Shown here one piece after another: positions 33,470 to 43,685 of a DNA stretch of 64,000 nt. This stretch comes from Actinoallomurus purpureus (GTDB lineage: Bacteria > Actinomycetota > Actinomycetes > Streptosporangiales > Streptosporangiaceae), in the NCBI RefSeq assembly GCF_024055795.1, contig NZ_JAMXMY010000016.1, forward strand, positions 168,790 through 232,789, given 5' to 3'. A program made the translations under genes and the position numbers. How positions within the stretch are numbered: position 1 is the stretch's first letter; each line of letters begins with the position of its first letter. The notes below the pieces were generated by a model. It saw nothing but the letters and a program-made list of their open reading frames with translations, did no database searches and had not been told where the DNA came from.

Positions 33470-34185
33470 GACGCCAGGGCCTCCTGCTGGATGCGGGTCA
33501 GCTCGGCGCACCCACCGGCCGCGAGGTCGACCAGGGCGTCGAGCTCCGCGCGGTCGAACGGCTGGCCCTCGGCCGTGCCCTGAACCTCGACGAAGCGGCC
33601 GTCACCGGTGCACACGACGTTCATGTCGGTCTCGGCGGCGACGTCCTCCTCGTAGCACAGGTCGAGCCGGGGCTGTCCGTCGACGACGCCCACGCTGACC
33701 GCCGCGACCGAGCCGACGAGGGGACTGGACTTGACCAGCTTGCGCTCGCGCATCCAGGCGACGGCGTCGGCGAGGGCGACGTACGCTCCGGTGATCGCGG
33801 CGGTGCGGGTGCCGCCGTCGGCCTCCAGCACGTCGCAGTCGAGGATGATGGTGTTCTCCCCGAGCGCCTTGTAGTCGACGCAGGCCCGCAGCGACCGGCC
33901 CACGAGACGCGAGATCTCGTGCGTGCGCCCGCCGATCTTGCCCTTGACCGACTCGCGGTCGTTGCGGGTGTTGGTCGCGCGCGGCAGCATCGCGTACTCC
34001 GCCGTCACCCAGCCGAGTCCCGAATCGCGGCGCCAGCGCGGCACGTTGGTCTGGACGGACGCGGCGCACAGCACACGTGTGCGGCCGAACTCCACCAGCA
34101 CGGAACCCTCGGCGTGAGAGAGCCAGCCGCGCTGGATGCGAATGGGACGAAGCTGGTCGGCTGATCGACCGTCGGGGCGAGCCAT
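33466..34185 (-). CDS. rph: ribonuclease PH
   Basis: A 239-residue phosphorolytic 3'-to-5' exoribonuclease that trims tRNA 3' ends. Family segments: [33 protein letters not shown], the phosphate-binding [15 protein letters not shown] and [17 protein letters not shown] 34183-34185 begins MARPDGR; an earlier in-frame start three codons upstream is less likely. Downstream rdgB is coupled by overlap. Confidence 0.95.
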   Translation of the reverse strand: MARPDGRSADQLRPIRIQRGWLSHAEGSVLVEFGRTRVLCAASVQTNVPRWRRDSGLGWVTAEYAMLPRATNTRNDRESVKGKIGGRTHEISRLVGRSLRACVDYKALGENTIILDCDVLEADGGTRTAAITGAYVALADAVAWMRERKLVKSSPLVGSVAAVSVGVVDGQPRLDLCYEEDVAAETDMNVVCTGDGRFVEVQGTAEGQPFDRAELDALVDLAAGGCAELTRIQQEALAS

Positions 34186-34291
34186 GAACGTCACCCTACC
34201 CAGAGCGTTCCGCCGCCGCGCGCGCCTCCGCCGCGGTCGTCAGCGGATCGTGAGCCGGCGGCGCGGCTCCCTCAAGGCGTGAGCCGCACGG

Positions 34292-34333
34292 CACCTCACC
34301 GGCGGGCCGTGCGTGAGTCGGCCCGGTGAGGTG
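34292..34333 (-). terminator. hairpin after the metallo-beta-lactamase-fold gene
   Basis: An 11-bp perfect stem (CACCTCACCGG with CCGGTGAGGTG) with a 20-base loop lies 20 bases past the stop at 34354. It would separate the murI unit from rph-rdgB. Confidence 0.65.
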
Positions 34334-34353
34334 TGCCCCCCGGCGAGCCGCCC

Positions 34354-35103
34354 CTAGAGCTCGTAGACGGCGTCCTGATGGGCCAGCTCGATGGAACCGC
34401 CGTAGCCGCTGGACTTGGCCTCGGCGAGGATGCTCGCCGAGTCGTTCCAGGGGACGAGGTGGGTGAGCACGAGCCTTCCGGCACCGGCCCGGGCCGCGTG
34501 CTCCCCCGCCTGCCGCGCCGTGAGGTGAAGGTCGGGGGGCAGGCCCGCCCGTTCGAGGAACGACGCCTCCGCCAGCAGGAGGTCGACCCCGCGGGCCAGC
34601 TCGACGAGCTCGTCGCATTCGCCGGTGTCACCGGAGTAGGCGATCGCCGCGCCTTCGTGCTCCACGCGGAAGCCGTACGCCTCGACGGGGTGGCTCATCG
34701 GGGCCGTGGTGATGGTGAACGGCCCCAGGCGGAAGGTTCCGGTACGCAGGGCGTGGAAGTCGAACGCCTGCCGCATCCCCGGGTCCAGGTCGAGGTCGTA
34801 GGCGCGCGCCATCCGGTCGGCGACGCCCTCGGGCCCGTACACGGGGATCCGCGGCTTGGGACCGGCCGGCGCGTACGTGCGGGCGACCCAGTATCCGCAC
34901 AGGTCGAGGCAGTGGTCGGCGTGGAGATGAGACAGCAGGACCGCCTCGATGTCGTACAGCCCGATGTGGCGCTGAAGTGGGCCGAGGGCTCCACTGCCGA
35001 GGTCGAGCAGGATCGCGAAGCCGTCGGCCTCGACGAGATAGCAGGACGCCGGACTGTCCGGGCCGGGGAAGCTCCCCGAACAGCCGATCACCGTGAGCCG
35101 CAC
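34354..35103 (-). CDS. MBL-fold hydrolase, Rv1339-like cyclic nucleotide phosphodiesterase
   Basis: A 249-residue metallo-beta-lactamase-fold enzyme. The zinc motif is SHLHADHCLDL (HxHxDH). Other segments: VIGCSGSFPGPDSPASCYLVE at the start, GDTGECDELVELA and VLTHLVPWND. Position between murI and rph is the same as M. tuberculosis Rv1339, which has been reported as a cAMP phosphodiesterase; the assignment here is by synteny and general resemblance. It follows murI by 11 bases and is cotranscribed with it. Confidence 0.85.
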   Translation of the reverse strand: MRLTVIGCSGSFPGPDSPASCYLVEADGFAILLDLGSGALGPLQRHIGLYDIEAVLLSHLHADHCLDLCGYWVARTYAPAGPKPRIPVYGPEGVADRMARAYDLDLDPGMRQAFDFHALRTGTFRLGPFTITTAPMSHPVEAYGFRVEHEGAAIAYSGDTGECDELVELARGVDLLLAEASFLERAGLPPDLHLTARQAGEHAARAGAGRLVLTHLVPWNDSASILAEAKSSGYGGSIELAHQDAVYEL

Positions 35104-35114
35104 GGGCCGACCTC

Positions 35115-35933
35115 CTAACGAGCCGTGGACGGAATGCCGACGATCGCGGATTCGACGAGCCCGATCTCCGGGCCGAGAAAGCGACGGCCGAGGACGCCGA
35201 ACGGCGTCGGGTCTCCGGTCGCCAGGAACCGGTGGCGCGGCTCCGGGGAGCCCTCCGCGCGGGCCAGGCGGCTGTCGTGCAGCACCCGGTAGACGTCCTT
35301 GGCGGTCTCGTCGGCGCTTGATACGAGGGTTACCCCGTCACCGGCGACGTATGAGATCGCACCGGTCAGCAACGGGTAATGCGTGCAGCCGAGAATGAGG
35401 GTGTCGCACCCCGCGTCGAGAATCGGCCGAAGGTAGCCGCGCGCGACGTCGAGGAGTTCGTCGCTCATCGTGATGCCATGTTCCACGAACTCTACAAAAC
35501 GCGGACACGCCGCACTTGTCAGTGTCACATGAGGCGCAGCGGCAAACGCGTCGTCATAAGACCGGCTGGTCACGGTCGCAGAAGTCGCCACCAGTCCCAC
35601 GTGGCCCGTACGACTGGCGCTCACCGCGGCGCGCACCGCCGGCAGGATCACCTCGACGACCGGGACGTCGTAGCGCTCCCGTGCGTCGCGCAGTACCGCG
35701 GAGCTGGCGCTGTTGCAGGCGATGACGAGCATCTTCACGCCCTCGGCCACGAGGTGGTCGAGCACTTCGAGGGCGTAGGCGCGGAGTTCGGCGATCGGCT
35801 TCGGGCCGTACGGGAAGCGGGCGGTGTCGGCGACGTAGATCACCGATTCGTCCGGCAACTGGTCGAGGATGGCGCGGGCGACGGTCAGCCCGCCGACTCC
35901 GCTGTCGAAGATCCCAATTGGCGCGTCAGACAT
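35115..35933 (-). CDS. murI: glutamate racemase
   Basis: A 272-residue cofactor-independent racemase supplying D-glutamate to peptidoglycan. The start [19 protein letters not shown] and the two catalytic cysteines, in [10 protein letters not shown] and LGCTHYPLL, are intact. Cytoplasmic. It heads the unit with the MBL-fold gene, transcribed away from the thioesterase gene by 106 bp. Confidence 0.95.
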   Translation of the reverse strand: MSDAPIGIFDSGVGGLTVARAILDQLPDESVIYVADTARFPYGPKPIAELRAYALEVLDHLVAEGVKMLVIACNSASSAVLRDARERYDVPVVEVILPAVRAAVSASRTGHVGLVATSATVTSRSYDDAFAAAPHVTLTSAACPRFVEFVEHGITMSDELLDVARGYLRPILDAGCDTLILGCTHYPLLTGAISYVAGDGVTLVSSADETAKDVYRVLHDSRLARAEGSPEPRHRFLATGDPTPFGVLGRRFLGPEIGLVESAIVGIPSTAR

Positions 35934-36039
35934 GATCCCAACAGGCTAAGAGACCGACGGAGCAGTCGCGGCCGGATGCGCCGCACATCACAGTGTGATT
36001 TCCGGTCCTTTACGGCGGCCGCTTCCGGACGAAGAGAAA

Positions 36040-36819
36040 TCAGCCGCTGCGGCCGGCACGGGCGATCTGGCGGCTCTGCGCGACGAGCCTTCCGGCGGAG
36101 TCCCAGACCTCCACCTCCTCGTCGAACCACCCGTCGCGCACGAGACGGCCCCGGCCGTGGACGGACAGCCAGCCGGGCGCGGGGACGGCGCGCATGTGCC
36201 AGGTCAGTTCGACGGTCGGCGCCCAGCCCTTCGCCCCGGTGTTGAGCACCACGGGCGGGAGCGCGTCGACGGCGAGCGCGAGGAGAACGCCGTCGGGCTC
36301 GTACGGCTCACGGAGCCGCAGGTGCCCGCGGATCTCGGGAACGCCGGTGGGCCGCCCGTCGAGCCACCCCATGGTCGCGGGGTCGTAGCGCATGTCGACC
36401 TGGCGGCCGAAGCCGTGGGTGGGCCCGAACTCCAGACACTCCTCGACCGGGGGCTGCTTCTCCTGGTCCACCGAGTAGACGGGCTCGGCCTCACCGTCGA
36501 GGGTGCCGGTCGTGATGAGCGCCTCGACCAGGGCCTGGTCGTTCTGGACCAGCGTGACGCGCGCCACTGCCGCCGTACGCCCGGCCTTGAGCGGCTCGAC
36601 CCGGACCTCGGCCGGCCCGGCCTTCGCGACGCGCAGGAAGCTCGCGCTGGTGGCGACCGGGTGCGGGTGCGGCGACTGGTCGAGCACGGCGCGGGCCATC
36701 ACCGCCATGAGGTAGCCGCCGTTGATCGCCCCCTCGATGCCGAGGTCCCCGTCGAGGTCGGCGGCGTAGCGGCCCTCCGCCTTCTTCCGAACCGTCGTGG
36801 CCGCAGCGAAGCCGCCCAT
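36040..36819 (-). CDS. thioesterase-fold protein (acyl-CoA thioesterase-like)
   Basis: A 259-residue protein formed of two hot-dog domains in tandem, as in TesB-like acyl-CoA thioesterases of actinomycetes. The first has INGGYLMAVMARAVLDQSPHPHPVATSASFLR, and the second ends with WFDEEVEVWDSAGRLVAQSRQIA. It likely hydrolyses acyl-CoA, but chain length is unknown. In the mycobacterial version of this cluster a rhomboid protease gene occupies this position between cysM and murI. Confidence 0.82.
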   Translation of the reverse strand: MGGFAAATTVRKKAEGRYAADLDGDLGIEGAINGGYLMAVMARAVLDQSPHPHPVATSASFLRVAKAGPAEVRVEPLKAGRTAAVARVTLVQNDQALVEALITTGTLDGEAEPVYSVDQEKQPPVEECLEFGPTHGFGRQVDMRYDPATMGWLDGRPTGVPEIRGHLRLREPYEPDGVLLALAVDALPPVVLNTGAKGWAPTVELTWHMRAVPAPGWLSVHGRGRLVRDGWFDEEVEVWDSAGRLVAQSRQIARAGRSG

Positions 36820-36951
36820 TCCCCCACCTCACCACCGAATAGAATCGCGTTCGGTCAATACCGTACCGCTCCGGTGGCGCACAACCGCGACAATCAGCCC
36901 AGATGGGACGATCGCCACACGGCGTCAGACGGCGAGCGCCCGTGCCGGACG

Positions 36952-38173
<1,222 letters not shown>

Positions 38174-38255
38174 CGCGAGTGTGCTCCTTCGTCGTACGTT
38201 CCCGGCATGGCTCAACACGGCCGGATGCGCGGGGATTCCGGGCTGGAGGGGGGAG

Positions 38256-38366
38256 TCAGCCCAGGCGACAGTCGTAGACGACTTCGGCCCGGGAGTGGCC
38301 GAAGAGGAAGTTCTGCACGGGCGTGACGAGCCGGGCCGGGTTCGGGCGCTCCGCCAAGGTCGTCAC
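38256..38366 (-). CDS. 36-codon ORF between mec and cysO
   Basis: GTG at 38364-38366 begins a 36-residue ORF 4 bases after the mec stop. The peptide reads PARLVTPVQNFLFGHSRAEV and ends VVYDCRLG-TGA, with a single late Cys codon (TGT). It lies 82 bases before cysO on the same strand. There is no strong ribosome site, so translation would depend on re-initiation from mec. It could be a conserved small protein or a cysteine-sensing leader peptide. I have not seen it in a database. Confidence 0.55.
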   Translation of the reverse strand: MTTLAERPNPARLVTPVQNFLFGHSRAEVVYDCRLG

Positions 38367-38370
38367 GGGT

Positions 38371-38808
38371 TCAGTCTACCGAGTCGGTTTCGTACGACTC
38401 CACGATGCGGACCTCCTCCTCGGCCACCTCGCCGTCGACGATCCGATAGGAGCGGAACTCCGTCTCGTCGTCTGCCCGGGTGGACACCAGGACGTAGTGC
38501 GCGTTCGGCTCCGAGGCGTAGGACACGTCCGTGCGGGAGGGGTAGGCCTCCGTCGCGGTGTGAGAGTGGTAGATCACGACCGGCTCCTCGTCCCGGTCGT
38601 CCATCTCGCGCCACACCTTGAACTGCTCCATCGAGTCGAATCGGTAGAACGTCGGCGAACGCTCGGCGTTCGCCATCGGGACGAACCGGGACGGACGGTC
38701 CGAGCCCGCAGGTCCGGCGACGACGCCGCACGCTTCGTCCGGGTGGTCGGCGCGCGCGTGCGCGACGATCTGGTCGACGATGGCCCGTTCGATGGTCAGC
38801 ATGCGCAT
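38371..38808 (-). CDS. mec: Mec family JAMM metallopeptidase (CysO-cysteine hydrolase)
   Basis: A 145-residue M67/JAB metalloprotease. The JAMM zinc motif is HSHTATEAYPSRTD (H-x-H-x7-S-x2-D). It cleaves cysteine from the C terminus of CysO, completing the pathway. ATG 38806-38808 gives MRMLTIERAIVDQIV; a second ATG two codons later is also possible. In the genome order it is followed by the small ORF and cysO. Confidence 0.92.
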   Translation of the reverse strand: MRMLTIERAIVDQIVAHARADHPDEACGVVAGPAGSDRPSRFVPMANAERSPTFYRFDSMEQFKVWREMDDRDEEPVVIYHSHTATEAYPSRTDVSYASEPNAHYVLVSTRADDETEFRSYRIVDGEVAEEEVRIVESYETDSVD

Positions 38809-38894
38809 GCGCAAAGGGTATCGACGGCGGCGCCGGCCCCCGTGTCCGGCCGCTCCCCCCGACTCCGCCGCGAGGCCGGGGCGGCGAGGAGACG

Positions 38895-39842
38895 TCAGCG
38901 GGGCTCGAAGCGCATGTGCAGCCGTACGACCGAGCCGTCGGCGCCGGACCGGATCTCCACGAGGTCGCACAGCTGCCGGACCGCCCACATGCCCGCGCCC
39001 GCGGGCCGGTAGAGGGTGGGCGGGAAGTAGCCGAGGAGCCGGTCGTCGAGGGAGGCACCGGTGTCGACGACATCGCAGATCAGTCTCCCGTCCGCGGACC
39101 ACACCCACACCGATCCGGGCCCTCCGCCGCTCCGTACGACGTGCGCGGCGACCTCGTTGACCGACTGCACCAGGGCGAGACGGCGCTCGCGGGGCAGCCC
39201 GTGGCGCTCGGCCGCCGCCGCCACGAAGGCGCGCAGCCCGGTCAGGTCGTCGCCCGAGAACCCGCGGCTCATCACGGGCTCGGCCGGCGGGGCGAGCGGG
39301 ATCCGGCCCCGTTCGGCGAAGAAGACGGCCGGGTCGGTGAACAGCGCGCTGTTCCGGCTTCCGGTCGCGCCGACGAGTTCGGGATGGGTACGGCTCACGT
39401 CCTCGGCGGCCTCGGCGGGCAGAGAGCGCACGTCGTACGCGCACAGCAGGCGGGTCCGGGTGCCGGCGAACGCGACGTTGAGCAGCGACTCGAGCCGCCC
39501 CCACTCCCGGATCTCGGGCCGGGTGCGGGCCCGCCACACGGGCTCCGCGACGAGGTACAGCGGGCCCCGCGGCCACCAGTGCTCGCGCGCGTGCGCGAGA
39601 TAGGCCGTGAGGGTCCGCGCGGGCGCGCCGAACCAGCCGGAGGCGTCGATGAACTCGACCTTGCCGGCACCGCGGCCGAGCCTCCGGCGTACGAGCCCGG
39701 CCCGCTCACTGATCACGACGGGGCGGCCGCCCCCGGACACGCCCTCGCGCAGGAAGGGAATCGTCACGTCGAGGAACTCGTCCTCGTGGCCGTACAGCAG
39801 AGCACGGTGGACGAGCACATCGACGGAGTCCGTGGCGGTCAC
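38895..39842 (-). CDS. MEDS-domain protein with a divergent HATPase (anti-sigma-like) domain
   Basis: A 315-residue protein with a MEDS domain (about 8-180, LVHRALLYGHEDEFLDVTIPFL) and a C-terminal RsbW-like ATPase domain (about 205-312). It is a paralogue of the gene at 27554. The N-box reads VNEVAAHVVRSG, where the metal-binding Asn of the usual VxxxxxNAxxH motif is His; G1 VVDTGAS and G2 AGAGMWAVRQL remain. It is inserted between mec and DUF2017, a place where the cluster normally has no such gene. GTG 39840-39842 follows GGAGG. Confidence 0.82.
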   Translation of the reverse strand: MTATDSVDVLVHRALLYGHEDEFLDVTIPFLREGVSGGGRPVVISERAGLVRRRLGRGAGKVEFIDASGWFGAPARTLTAYLAHAREHWWPRGPLYLVAEPVWRARTRPEIREWGRLESLLNVAFAGTRTRLLCAYDVRSLPAEAAEDVSRTHPELVGATGSRNSALFTDPAVFFAERGRIPLAPPAEPVMSRGFSGDDLTGLRAFVAAAAERHGLPRERRLALVQSVNEVAAHVVRSGGGPGSVWVWSADGRLICDVVDTGASLDDRLLGYFPPTLYRPAGAGMWAVRQLCDLVEIRSGADGSVVRLHMRFEPR

Positions 39843-39945
39843 ACCCGTTCCTCCTCGCGCGGAGTCCGGCGGCGACGCCAAAATACCAAGCCGTCGAGCG
39901 CAAAAGAGCGCTAAGCGACAATCAACCCGCATCCAGGGACGATGC

Positions 39946-40482
39946 TCACCAAAGGGCTCGGACGAGGTCCTCTAGGAGGTAGGTGAGCCAGTCATACGCC
40001 GCGAACGGGGCGGTCCGCGGATCGTTCCAGTCCAGCGCGCGCGTGCGTTCGAGGGACTCCTCGGTGATCTCCAGACGGGTCCCCAGGGCGAGCCGCAGGT
40101 CGTTGAGCGACCGCAGCCACACCTGGGCCTGCTCGTCGTCCAGGAAGATCTCCCCGCCCTCGCCGAGCGTTTCGAGCACCAGCTGGGCCGCCGCCCGCTT
40201 GCCGTCGCGCAGGCTCGCCTCGGTGTAGCGCCGGAACTCCGCCGACGCGGCACCGTCCTCCTGATAGGCGTCCGGGAACAACCGGGCCAGGACCGGGTCG
40301 TCGGAGACGGTGGTGTTCTCCGAGAAGCTGAGGTTCGGCAGGCCGTCGTCGCGCTGGTCGGGCGCGGGACCGCCGAGCAGGTCGAGGAGCTGAGTGACCA
40401 GCGCATGGACGACGGATGCCTCCTCCCGGGTGATCCTCAGCCGTACGCCGCCCCCGTGGACCCGGGTGAACCAGGTGTTCAT
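39946..40482 (-). CDS. DUF2017 family protein
   Basis: A 178-residue cytoplasmic protein of the actinobacterial DUF2017 family, beginning with FTRVHGGGVRLRITREEASVVHALVTQL. The C terminus AAYDWLTYLLEDLVRAL is characteristic. Helical, no catalytic motif visible. It lies directly after clpS (the GTG-ATG pair follows the clpS stop without gap), as in mycobacteria, and is presumed to work with Clp proteolysis. Confidence 0.88.
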   Translation of the reverse strand: MNTWFTRVHGGGVRLRITREEASVVHALVTQLLDLLGGPAPDQRDDGLPNLSFSENTTVSDDPVLARLFPDAYQEDGAASAEFRRYTEASLRDGKRAAAQLVLETLGEGGEIFLDDEQAQVWLRSLNDLRLALGTRLEITEESLERTRALDWNDPRTAPFAAYDWLTYLLEDLVRALW

Positions 40483-40485
40483 CAC

Positions 40486-40776
40486 TCAGACATCCTGCCG
40501 CACCGTGGCCCAAAGTCCGTAGGAGTGGAGGATCTCGCAGTCGCGCTCCATCTCCTCCCGCGTGCCGCTCGAAACGACGGCGCGGCCCTTGTGGTGCACA
40601 TCGAGCATCAGTTTCTCGGCCTTCTTCTTCGAATAGCCGAACACGGCCTGGAACACGTAAGTCACGTACGACATGAGATTGATGGGGTCGTTCCAGACGA
40701 TCGACACCCACGGACGGTCCGGACGTACGTCCTCGGCGGCGTCCGGCCGATCGAGCTCGACGGGAGCCGTGGTCAC
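40486..40776 (-). CDS. clpS: ATP-dependent Clp protease adaptor
   Basis: A 96-residue adaptor that delivers N-degron substrates to ClpC/ClpA. Family motifs: [36 protein letters not shown], and VHHKGRAVV with its downstream [12 protein letters not shown] start at 40774-40776 behind AAGGAGG. Divergent from pncB and cotranscribed with DUF2017. Confidence 0.94.
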   Translation of the reverse strand: MTTAPVELDRPDAAEDVRPDRPWVSIVWNDPINLMSYVTYVFQAVFGYSKKKAEKLMLDVHHKGRAVVSSGTREEMERDCEILHSYGLWATVRQDV

Positions 40777-40828
40777 TTCAGTGCCTCCTTCCGGGGTGCT
40801 GCTCGCACATGGTGTACACACCACACCG

Positions 40829-40834
40829 TAATCT
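40829..40834 (+). promoter_or_regulatory. -10 box suggesting a leaderless pncB transcript
   Basis: TAATCT is a good actinomycete -10 hexamer and lies seven bases before the pncB GTG at 40842, placing the transcription start at or next to the GTG itself. There is no ribosome site, supporting a leaderless mRNA. No clear -35 box is present. Confidence 0.55.
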
Positions 40835-40841
40835 GCCACTC

Positions 40842-42140
40842 GTGGATCATTCGACGGCGCTGCTGACCGACCGCTACGAACTCACCATGCTCCAGGGTGC
40901 CCTCACGGCCGGCACCGCGGAGCGTCGGGCGATCTTCGAGGTGTTCGCCCGGCAACTGCCGAACGGCCGTCGTTACGGCGTCGTCGCCGGCGCGGGCCGG
41001 CTGCTCGACGCGCTGGAGTCGTTCCGGTTCGGCGGACCGGAGCTGGAGTTCCTCGCCTCCCAGGGCATCGTCGACGAGCCGACCGCCGCGTGGCTGGAGT
41101 CCTACCGGTTCTCCGGGAACATCTGGGGCTACGCGGAGGGCGACTGCTACTTCCCCGGCTCGCCGATCCTCGTCGTGGAGGGCAGCTTCGCCGAAGCGGT
41201 GATCCTCGAGACACTCGCGCTGTCGATCCTCAACCATGACTGTGCGATCGCCTCCGCCGCCTCCCGTATGGTGCACGCCGCCGCCGACCGTCCGCTCATC
41301 GAGATGGGATCCCGGCGCACACACGAGATGGCCGGCGTGGCCGCCGCTCGCGCAGCCTACCTCGCCGGCTTCCGATCCACGTCCAATCTGGAAGCGGGGC
41401 GCACCTACGGGGTTCCGACCGCCGGCACCAGCGCGCACGCCTTCACCCTGCTGCACGACAGCGAACGCCACGCCTTCCAGGCGCAACTCGACGCGCTCGG
41501 CGCGGCGACGACCCTGCTCGTCGACACCTACGACGTCGCCCGCGCGGTCGCGGTCGCCGTCGAGCTCGCCGGGCCGGAGCTCGGCGCCGTCCGGATCGAC
41601 AGCGGCGACCTGCAGGAGATGGCGCGCGAGGTGCGCGTACAGCTCGACGCGCTCGGCGCGCCCAAGACCCGGATCATCGTCACGGGCGACCTGGACGAAT
41701 ACTCGATCGCCGCCCTCGCCGCCTCCCCCGTGAACGGCTACGGCGTCGGCACCTCACTGGTCACCGGATCCGGCGCGCCGACCGCGTCGCTCGTCTACAA
41801 GCTGGTGGCCCGCGCCCAGTCCGACGACGGGCCGCTGCGCCCGGTCGCCAAGCACTCGGTCGGCAAGCCGAGCAAGGGCGGCCGCAAGTGGGCGGTCCGC
41901 CACCGCGACGAGAACGGCAGGGCCATCTCCGAGGTCGTGTCGACGAGCGAGCCGGCCCCCGGCCCGTACGACCGGCCGCTGCTGACGCCCCTCGTCGTCG
42001 ACGGCGAGGTCGTCGGCCGCGAACCCCTCGCCGAGGCCCGCGCCCGCCACGAGCGCGCCCTGGCGGAGCTCCCCCCGTCGGCGTTCCAGCTCTCCCGCGG
42101 CGAGACCGCCATCCCGACGACCTTCGTCAACGGCTCCTGA
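40842..42140 (+). CDS. pncB: nicotinate phosphoribosyltransferase
   Basis: A 432-residue enzyme converting nicotinate and PRPP to nicotinate mononucleotide in NAD salvage. Signatures: [15 protein letters not shown], the catalytic-region [47 protein letters not shown] and [12 protein letters not shown] 40842 was chosen by alignment with the family start and the promoter at 40829. Divergent from clpS, as in M. tuberculosis (pncB1-clpS). Confidence 0.94.
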   Translation: MDHSTALLTDRYELTMLQGALTAGTAERRAIFEVFARQLPNGRRYGVVAGAGRLLDALESFRFGGPELEFLASQGIVDEPTAAWLESYRFSGNIWGYAEGDCYFPGSPILVVEGSFAEAVILETLALSILNHDCAIASAASRMVHAAADRPLIEMGSRRTHEMAGVAAARAAYLAGFRSTSNLEAGRTYGVPTAGTSAHAFTLLHDSERHAFQAQLDALGAATTLLVDTYDVARAVAVAVELAGPELGAVRIDSGDLQEMAREVRVQLDALGAPKTRIIVTGDLDEYSIAALAASPVNGYGVGTSLVTGSGAPTASLVYKLVARAQSDDGPLRPVAKHSVGKPSKGGRKWAVRHRDENGRAISEVVSTSEPAPGPYDRPLLTPLVVDGEVVGREPLAEARARHERALAELPPSAFQLSRGETAIPTTFVNGS

Positions 42141-42200
42141 CCAGGCCCCGGCGGCGCGGAGCGGTGCCGGGGCCGCCGGACGGAAGCCACCATGATCACC

Positions 42201-42234
42201 GGCGCATGCTGCGCCTCTATGCGCAGCATGCGCC
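42201..42234. terminator. 14-bp perfect hairpin between convergent genes
   Basis: GGCGCATGCTGCGC pairs perfectly with GCGCAGCATGCGCC across a 6-base loop, between the pncB stop (42140) and the stop of the small minus-strand gene (42260). Confidence 0.8.
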
Positions 42235-42259
42235 AAGGATCAGCCGACATCCTTCGGCG

Positions 42260-42568
42260 TCAGTCCTCCACGGGCTCGTCGAGCCAGATGAGGCGAACGT
42301 CATCGCGCCGGGCCAGCAGCCGCCGCGCGTGGTCCGCGCTCCCGGTGCGGAGGAACCTCTGGAACGAGTCGTCGACCGGGAGATAGGCGATCGCCTCGTC
42401 GCCGAAGTCCAGCCCCCATCCGACGACGGCGCCATCGTCGTGCTGGATGTCCAGCAGCCCGAGAGCGAACCGACGCGGTGCCGTCTCGGCCGACAGTTCG
42501 ACAAGCTCGGCGAGCAGACGCTGCTCGCCGCACTCCTGAGACCCGTCTCTCGTTACCTCGCCCATCAT
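42260..42568 (-). CDS. small unknown protein divergent from an XRE regulator
   Basis: A 102-residue acidic protein: helix ELVELSAETAPRRFALGLLDI, a beta-rich middle DGAVVGWGLDFGDEAIAYLP and a helix SADHARRLLARRDDVRLIW. I do not recognise the family. It starts at ATGATG (42566-42568 or 42563-42565) and is divergent from the XRE/DUF5753 regulator at 42736. Its position suggests a partner or target of that regulator. Confidence 0.68.
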   Translation of the reverse strand: MMGEVTRDGSQECGEQRLLAELVELSAETAPRRFALGLLDIQHDDGAVVGWGLDFGDEAIAYLPVDDSFQRFLRTGSADHARRLLARRDDVRLIWLDEPVED

Positions 42569-42644
42569 GACCCCGTTTCCGCGACGCCTGCGGTTCCCCG
42601 TCGGCAGCGTTTCTCGTGTTGCCGAAACAGTGACAGCACAGAGT

Positions 42645-42650
42645 TATGAT
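42645..42650 (+). promoter_or_regulatory. -10 box upstream of the XRE/DUF5753 gene
   Basis: TATGAT matches the sigma-70 -10 consensus at five of six positions, 85 bases ahead of the regulator ATG. A short inverted repeat GTTTC...GAAAC lies just upstream (about 42609-42627) and could be an operator. The -35 box is not clear. Confidence 0.45.
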
Positions 42651-42735
42651 CGCAACACTTTCCGCGACAATCGCCTGAGTGCGAGGTACCGGCGCCTCTA
42701 AGGTCGACGAGAAGGATCAGCGGAGGAGGCGGGCG

Positions 42736-43581
42736 ATGCCGAAACGACCGGCGACCGTACGGGCCCGAGGTCTCGGTGCCGAGCTACGCGAACTGCGGGA
42801 GCAGAGCCGCTTAACGACTCGTGAGGTCGCCAAGCGGCTGGACTGGTCGGCGAGCACCGTCAGTCGCACGGAGACCGGCCAGCGCAACATCAGCAGCGAG
42901 GACGTCGCCGCACTGCTCGCGTTGTACGGCGTAACCGGCAAGGAACGCGACCGACTCCTGACACTGGCCCGTGAGGCCGACCAGCCTGGGTGGTGGGAGA
43001 CCCGGCACCCGGGCCTCCCCAGCCAACTCACCGCTTTGATCGGCTTCGAGTCCCAGGCCGCCCAGATCACCGACGTGGCCCTCGTTGTACTCCCTGGGCT
43101 CTTGCAGACTGCCGACTATGCCCGCGCAGTGATGGACGCAGCGGGCATTCCGGCGATGCAGGCTGAGACCAGAGTCGCCACCCGGCTCGGCCGACAGGCA
43201 GCGCTCAGCCGTCCGAATCCGCCTGGTTATCTTGCGATCCTGGACGAGGCGGTCCTACGTCGCCCGATCGGCGGTCGAACGACCATGGCGGCACAGCTCC
43301 GCCACGTACTAACGATCATCGAGCGACCAAACGTCGAGGTCATGGTGGTTCCCCATGATCGAGGCGCACACGCCGGGCTCGCGGGCTCCTTCGTACTTCT
43401 GACGTTCCCCAAGGCGCCGGCGATCGTGCATCTCGAACACAAACGCTCATCCCTGTTCCTCGACGAGCCGGAGGATGTCGCAGCCTTCATCAAGGCCGCG
43501 CACTTGCTCCGAGACGTCGCGTTTGATCCCATTCGTTCAGCTGAGTTCATCGCCACGGTGGCCACCGAGTACGAAAGCTGA
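42736..43581 (+). CDS. XRE-family regulator with DUF5753 domain
   Basis: A 281-residue regulator. The N-terminal helix-turn-helix (about 12-66) contains LRELREQSRLTTREVAKRL and WSASTVSRTETGQRNIS. The DUF5753 domain (about 95-278) starts FESQAAQITDVALVVLPGLLQT. This type is usually encoded next to a DUF397 protein. It contains a TTA leucine codon (42811-42813), rare in high-GC actinomycetes, and less biased codons than its neighbours. GGAGGAGG precedes ATG 42736. Confidence 0.9.
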   Translation: MPKRPATVRARGLGAELRELREQSRLTTREVAKRLDWSASTVSRTETGQRNISSEDVAALLALYGVTGKERDRLLTLAREADQPGWWETRHPGLPSQLTALIGFESQAAQITDVALVVLPGLLQTADYARAVMDAAGIPAMQAETRVATRLGRQAALSRPNPPGYLAILDEAVLRRPIGGRTTMAAQLRHVLTIIERPNVEVMVVPHDRGAHAGLAGSFVLLTFPKAPAIVHLEHKRSSLFLDEPEDVAAFIKAAHLLRDVAFDPIRSAEFIATVATEYES

Positions 43582-43589
43582 GGGAACCC

Positions 43590-43685
43590 ATGGATCTCCC
43601 GGGCGCGGTATGGCGCAAGTCTGATCACAGCGCCGAGGAGACTAACTGCGTAGAAGTCGCGGTGGTCCGACACGCGGGCCAGTGA
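43590..43685 (+). CDS. truncated DUF397 protein
   Basis: A 31-residue ORF, 8 bases after the regulator stop and preceded by GAGGGAA. It encodes the first half of a DUF397 domain (AVWRKSDHSAEETNCVEVAV) but stops after VRHAGQ. Complete DUF397 proteins are about 60 residues with a closing RDSKDPxGPxLxFTxxEWxxF. No continuing frame is visible in the next 60 bases. It is a broken partner of the upstream regulator. Confidence 0.7.
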   Translation: MDLPGAVWRKSDHSAEETNCVEVAVVRHAGQ

